Assembly: GCF_958298935.1 (NCBI RefSeq)
Contig: NC_084923.1
Coordinates: forward strand, 36,610,501 to 36,674,500
Direction of reading: 5' to 3'
Length of the DNA: 64,000 nt
DNA from: Phragmites australis
Lineage: Eukaryota; Streptophyta; Magnoliopsida; Poales; Poaceae
In this document: positions 58,361-64,000 of the stretch, one piece after another
How the letters are laid out: each line of letters begins with the position of its first letter
Numbering within the stretch: position 1 is the stretch's first letter
Notes under the pieces: model-generated
Told to the model about the DNA's origin: nothing
Database searches by the model: none
Seen by the model: the letters and a program-made list of their open reading frames with translations, nothing else
Made by a program: the position numbers and the translations under genes

Positions 58361-60050
58361 AGTAGGGATCGATGACATCCTAAGATGGGAGGAGTGAATT
58401 AGGATACTTAAAAACTAACATAATTGGCTCTAAAAACTTCACAAGATAAACCTATATCAATTTCTATCTAACTGTGCTCTAACTTTATCTAGTGTGTCTA
58501 TTCTATTACTTAAAAGATTTGCAACATATAGTCAATCCTAGCAAACTACTTTAGAAAAGTAAATACACAAAGGTAGATTGCAAGAATGTAAATGCGGAAG
58601 CGTAAAGACGGTAGAGAAAGCAAACTCTGCACAAGAGATTTTTATCCCGTGGTATCGATGACATAAATGCTACTCATAGTCCACGTAGGAGCTCCACTAA
58701 GGATATGCTCTCGATCGGCACCCTGTCACGACTCTTGAGCCACTAAGCCACCAAGGCAAGGCCTCAAACTAGATGAGTTATCAAGCCACCAAGGCAAGGT
58801 CTCACCACTAGCTTCTCTTCCGGTCACTTGCCGCCGTGATCACTTCGGAGCTTGAGCCACTAAGGCAAGGGTCTCCGTGTCCCCGTACAAGCGTCTTGCC
58901 GCCGCTTCACACGAAGTCGGAGGGTCAACAAGCTTAAGCAACTCCGACTCAAGTCGCCAGTGAGTCACCAAGACTCCAAGACACCGACGTACCACTTGGT
59001 ACAAGCTAGGATCACTCCATAATCCCTTCTTCAAGCTGCAGTACCTAGCTACAACTCACTCTAGGCCTATAAGCACTAAGCACTCTCTAATCTTGTGCTT
59101 AATTAACTTGGATGATCACTTTAAACACTTTGGTGGCTTGGATATTTTCTCAAGTGCCTCTGTGTTTCTCTAAACTCCAGCAACTTCAAATGACCGAGTG
59201 GAGAGATATTTATAGCCTCAAACTCACCAACTAGCCGTTAACCCAACTACTTAGAAAAGTTATTAACACCGGATTATCCGGTGACAACAGTAGTACAATC
59301 ATCAGACAATCTGGTGTGTACATCATCAAAAACTAGCTGTTGGACTCTCACTCAAAGTCATCATGAACACTAGATACTCTAGTGAGATCTTTAACTCCAT
59401 CACCGGACCTTTCGGCGAGTTCACTTGAGCCAGACCGCGCCACTTCTTATCTGCACGAAATACTCTGGTGTGTTGATCTTCAAGCACCAAACCTTCGGTG
59501 CGTTGTTTTTTACTCTTCAACACTTGTCATCGCCTCTAAAAAAATGATCCGGTGCTATAATCCGATGTACACAACACCTATCACTGGACCATCCGGTGAG
59601 GTTCTTTGATCTTCAATTCTTAGAAACGCTTCTGTAGGAAATACTCTGGTGTGAAGCATCCGATGTGTACAACACAGGCACTGGACCTTCCGGTGAGTTG
59701 ATCTTCGTTCTTCTGTGATTGGATTCTTCTCTGCAAGAATTAGTCCAGTATGATCCTCTGGTGATTACCAGACCATCCAGTGAAGCTACCTCTGGACACA
59801 AAGCTCTGGTGAATACAATTTTTTCAGCACTGGACCATCCGGTGAGTATATTTTTCCTAGGACTTCTTCAATTTAGTTAATCTTTGTCCCGATTGCGGTA
59901 GCTTCTTTATGTATTGCATCAATAAGATCTACTAAAGTATATACTTAATAAACATATTAGTCCCATTAACAATATTATCATTAATCACTAAAATCACATA
60001 CATGCCCTAAGATGTTTTGCTACAATATCCAAAAGGGCATGTTTGCTACA
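58361..60050 (-). repeat. 5' LTR of the SIRE-like element
   Basis: The LTR is 1690 bases and ends GTTTGCTACA next to the TAGGG duplication. It carries the same palindromic array, at 59265-59850. Confidence 0.85.
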
Positions 60051-60055
60051 TAGGG

Positions 60056-61380
60056 GAGGATACAAGCGTTGCTGCACTGGGTTTTAGACCCTGTAGTTCA
60101 ATGTCATGGCATCAGTCAGGCAATAGAGTAAGACGTAGACTACATATCGTTGATAGTAGAACTACAACCTCTAGTAGTGACAACGAACGCCGACGAAGGA
60201 AGCTATTTTTCTGTAGAGCAGGACACATGAGTGAATCAATATAGGAGGATATGGGTTTCGTTGCACTAGGCGTGAACTGTGTAGCTCAAGATCATGACGT
60301 TAGGATGGGGAAAGGCGCAATCTGCAGACTGCACAGATGATGAAGTGTAATATCCCAATCCAAATAAAAGTTATTCAATTGGAATAGTAAAGAAAAACAA
60401 GATTAAATGCTTACAGAGCATAATTTACATAAAATTGTGAAAAGATAAAAATATTATTATGTGGACCCATATTCGAATTATGCCTGTCAAGATAGTGACA
60501 GAACCGGTTTGGAGTTGGTTTGCAGTTGTTTCCATTATTATTTTTTTGTTTCTAGCGGAACCGGTTTTAGCGGTGCGAGAGGGCTAAACATTGGATAATT
60601 CACTGACTACACCTTAGCTGGCAGTGAGATGGAGACCTAGGCATATTCTCCCTAGGACTTGTCGACCATTCCCATGCTCCACTCCGTTTTGTACGTCAAG
60701 GTGAGTGGCGTAGTGCAGGTGTCCTCAACGTCCAGCTTCCACTGTGCCTTTTTTTCTGCGCTAGTGCGGTGCGCTCATCTCATCATCCGAGTACACACAA
60801 CACACCTAAACGCGCTCCAAATTGGCAGCTCCCCTGAAACCGCGACACGTAGCAACACCACTCCACCGTCACGCCGGAACGAAACCACAAACGCTCCCCA
60901 TCCGTCCTCCCCGGTCGCATCGCTTCGTCCCACGATCACCCACCGCCCACGCGCACTTCGACATCGCGAACGCGAACCGGTCAAAACACAGCAAAAAGCA
61001 CGGCAAAATGGCGACACGCCGAACGCCAGCAGCCAACCAGGCCGGCGCTTCGGCGGGGCGTCGCTATCCCCAGGTGTGTCCCCCGGGCGCTGCTTTTTCC
61101 ACTTCCTTTCAGTCGTTCACGGACTTACTATAGCGGTCAACCATAGACCGGACCTAACCAGATCAGCCCGGATGCAACCACCACCTAGCCGCCGGCGGCG
61201 GTCGCCATCCATGGCCCCATGGCAGTTGCATCCTTGCCGCACCATAGTTGGCCGGCGTCCGAGGTCAGCACAAGGCCACGGCACACTTGACATTTCACCC
61301 CCAATAATCAAGCAACATATCAGGGCATCCAACATTCAAGGAATGGGCTCGTGAGGCCGATTTCAGGAGATGCAAACCAC
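60056..61380. other. Intergenic between the LTR element and the HD-ZIP III gene
   Basis: A TGTAATATCCC start-like motif at 60350 recalls the LTR group at 13883, but no matching end was found. The 60740-61330 part is GC-rich, with an open frame of 231 codons on the plus strand that is low in complexity and not convincing. The right end probably includes the 3' UTR of the HD-ZIP III gene. Confidence 0.45.
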
Positions 61381-61540
61381 GATCAATATTCATACATAGC
61401 AACCAAGTAAAGAGCAGCAATAACTTGCAGGGTGTTCCACAGGTCTCATGACAAAGGCAAAAGCGACAGAGTACCGGTACATAGAAGGTTCTTCAGAAGT
61501 GACAGTTGCAAATACTGGGCGACTGACTCTACTAGGGGTC

Positions 61541-63919
61541 TCAGACGAAGGACCAGTTCACGAACATGAACGCGAGGCAGTGCGGGGTGTCGTCATTGCC
61601 AAGGACCTTCCACGCCACAGCCTGCTCGTAGGACACGGGCCGCCCCATGCTCGACACGCAGACGCCACCAGAGAGGTACGCGAAGCCCTGGAGAGGACAC
61701 CACTCATTTCATTAGCATCAGAGATGGTTGGCATGAGGCCATGAGCTGACTTAGGAGGCTGTTGTATAAATGGCGGTTGCGCATACCTGCTGCATAATCT
61801 TGGGGTACTCAGCACACAGTGCCTTGCGGCCATCGTCGTCAAGGATCTTCTCGAGAGAGATGTCCTGAAGAGCAATCAGCGTTGTTTCCAGCATGTCGAG
61901 GCCGGCTTGGTTGGCAAATGTGAACACAGGAGCAGCCTAAATGCATTGTTGGACAATTTTCATCAGGGCCAGGCCGCACGGTGTAATGTTACGAATCGAC
62001 AACATAAGCAACCACATTACTGACCTTGAGGGAACAGCACATGATGGAATCTGAGTGTTGCCACAATGCTTTCAAGGAAGAATCCGTGCATTGGGTTTCT
62101 GTGCGAAGCAGTTCAGCTCCAGTGTGGAACCTGAAAATTCCAATGCAACCAAATTAATATGTTGCACAATCAAACAAAGCAATACGATTTACAGTGCATA
62201 GATACACCAGCTAATGCTGTCACCTGTTTAAATGTTCTGAAGAATTGGTAAAGGAAAAGGAGAGTTTCACCTGTAGCTCCTGCCAATCCACCTTGCAAGT
62301 GTTTGCGCCTCAGGAGATCCTGGAGTTTGCTTCGCTTCAAGCTGCCCACCAAGTCGGGAAGGAGATATTGCCATGGCCACTCGCTGCACTGATGCCACCA
62401 CAGTTCTGACATATTGCCTGGCCATTGCTGCAACGCTTTCTCGAAGGTGATTTTCATATGAGAACTGGAAAGCAATGGTCAAGACTGATCTTGTGTTGCA
62501 GGTGCCGGAGGCATCACTGGACGCATTTGTAGCCCCACCAGATCCAACCTCAAGAGTAGATGCTAGATCAAGTGTACGTGTGCCTGACGGTGGATCCTGC
62601 AGTTCATTGTTACCAAGCCATCGTTAGTTTAGGAAATCACAAAGACTAACGCTACAACTACAAAACTGTTGTACTAACCGTCTTGGCATCCAGTGGTATG
62701 ACACGGAAGCCTGAGGGTAGCAGTGGTGCATCATCAGCAAAAGATTCATCAATGGGTGCAAAGACAAGCTGTGCACATGCACCAGCTGCATTTTCATCGA
62801 CGCCACTGCACAACTGTCAAAGAACATACAGTGTTGTGAGGCCAATACAACAATATAAATATAAAGAACACAACAATCTAATGGTGTCTGAATACTGACC
62901 TGGAGAAGATACATATCTCGTGATAGAACAACTTCATCGTGGTAGAGACTGTGTCCCTCAAGCCTAATAACCTCCAAGAACTGCAATTGAAAAGTCAGTT
63001 TGATGAGTAAAGTTCAGTCACTCATTAGTACGAGGAAATTATAATAATTGAAAATAACTAGAAATTACCTCTTCATGCTCCAAGGTGTGTGCAAGCGGCA
63101 GTATGACCTGGCTGCCCATAAACCCACTAGCTCGCAGGCCAGGAACTGCATATGGACTAGCCCTCAGAGCAGCAGCAGAATAAGCATCAACACCAGAATC
63201 AGCCCATTCAGAGCGATGTTCCCTCAGAAATCGCACTAGTAGAGCAGGTGGTACGTTCTACATTATGAAAACAAGATCAAACACCTTAGTTAGAATAATA
63301 TCAACAATGTCTCATTATGCTTAGCAAAAATACATGGATAATGAGTAAGAACCTGTAGCAGCATTGACGCCTTTGCACATAAGATGCCACCTCCAATCGC
63401 AGAAAACAGCTGGGAGGAGCTGTCATGAGATTCAACAAGTTTGTTTGGAGAGGAGTTGATAGCAATGGTAACATCCTCCGCACCGTCACTGCTCATCAGC
63501 GACCAACCGTCATCCGGAAACCCATTGACAGCATCATTGAAGCCTCTGAAAATTACGTGGAAGACGTTAGACATGGCACATGTATGGGTCCTTTTAGTAA
63601 ATTACAATGGTATGAATGGTAAATGAGAATACAACAACATTTCTACAAACCTGCTCAGCCTTTGACTAAATGTTCTCAAAACCGCTGGCTGGCGGCCCCC
63701 TCCGTAGGGCATTTCCCCACTTGATTCATACGCAATTTGCCTAATGTGACGCAGTGCCTGTACAATAGGAATTCATTAGCACGAAAAGAAAAACCGAATT
63801 CTTAATACCAACGAAATCTTGAGAAAACACAATTGAAAATATACAGCAATCGTCATCTTCTGCGCCAGAATCTTTGGAGATTCATAAAGTGGTCTGAGGA
63901 CCTCAGGTACACTCCAAGC
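61541..63919 (-). CDS. Class III HD-ZIP transcription factor, REVOLUTA clade, C-terminal ten exons (5' part outside window)
   Basis: Exons in coding order: 63919-63845, 63757-63651, 63545-63353, 63257-63069, 62980-62900, 62813-62679, 62596-62271, 62130-62025, 61936-61787, 61687-61541 (TGA). All have GT/AG borders and consistent phases, giving 502 residues. The visible protein starts AWSVPEVLRPLYESP (end of the START domain), passes RQPAVLRTFSQRLSR, WADSGVDAYSAAALRASPYA and ESVAAMARQYVRTVVASVQR, and ends in the MEKHLA domain with GGVCVSSMGRPVSYEQAVAW and HCLAFMFVNWSFV. Family proteins are ~840 residues, so ~340 (homeodomain, zipper, most of START and the miR166 site) lie to the right. Known role: nuclear regulator of leaf polarity, vascular and meristem development. 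The FVNWSFV ending and overall sequence fit the REV/HOX9/HOX10 group. No break is seen. Confidence 0.96.
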
Positions 63920-64000
63920 CTACAAGATGATAAGACTCATAAGATACATGCACAAAGTATTCAAGTCTAGAAAGCAGATGGAAGTCTCCAAATTGGACAG

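Larger units (their letters stand above)
53372..60050 (-). mobile_element. Non-autonomous SIRE/Maximus-like Copia element, gag only
   Basis: LTRs are 53372-55129 and 58361-60050. A perfect 5-bp target duplication TAGGG lies at 53367-53371 and 60051-60055. On the minus strand the primer-binding region after the right LTR reads TTGGTATTAAAGTAGGGGCTC-like, related to the initiator-Met type. A purine tract AAAAAGGAAGAGAT precedes the left LTR (55130-55145). The interior (55130-58360) encodes gag-like remnants only. A solo LTR of the same family is at 32351-33932. Confidence 0.88.

Noticed and set aside
60659..61354. 231-codon plus-strand frame upstream of the HD-ZIP III stop
   Set aside because: Low-complexity, arginine/proline-rich sequence without a recognisable family. 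Overlapping frames are equally open, so composition explains it.

Overview
The window is nuclear DNA of a grass (Poaceae). The evidence is three genes with plant-type intron/exon structure, GC-rich first exons in AT-rich surroundings, and dense nested LTR retrotransposons and DNA transposons of kinds common in grasses. The species cannot be named from the sequence alone. Roughly two thirds of the window is recognisable mobile DNA.

Three host genes are supported, all on the minus strand. (1) An MSI1/RbAp48-type WD40 histone chaperone has exon 1 at 10542-10904 and exon 2 at 27-353, and runs off the left edge. Its first intron is 10.2 kb. (2) A small KxDL-motif protein has three exons (41465-41568, 31624-31776, 31332-31437) and a 9.7 kb first intron. 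(3) The C-terminal half of a class III HD-ZIP transcription factor (REVOLUTA clade) occupies ten exons at 61541-63919. Its homeodomain, zipper and most of START lie beyond the right edge. A decayed fragment of an unidentified grass gene sits at 30008-30530.

Layout: 1-10904 is MSI1. Its intron holds an inverted repeat whose arms contain a degenerate MSI1-like exon piece, a 353-bp solo LTR in one arm, and a young full-length Copia element (2885-8706) in the other. 11901-29548 is an old Tat-type Ty3/gypsy element on the minus strand. It has an extra antisense ORF and has lost RT, RNase H and integrase. A ~3.06 kb solo LTR has inserted into the extra ORF, and a second long LTR-like unit has inserted into that, with a further insertion and a perfect hairpin inside. 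31332-41568 is the KxDL gene. Its intron holds a ~1.6 kb solo LTR and a hAT element that was itself invaded by a Copia element. 41966-42942 is a Mutator-like element. 45683-50613 and 53372-60050 are two LTR elements with gag but no pol. 61541-64000 is the HD-ZIP III gene.

The host genes are not an operon and show no shared pathway beyond general chromatin and developmental roles. The most unusual structure is the self-homologous inverted repeat in MSI1 intron 1. It has the architecture from which hairpin small RNAs or new MIR genes can arise, here inside the gene its exon piece resembles. This is an inference from sequence and needs small-RNA data.
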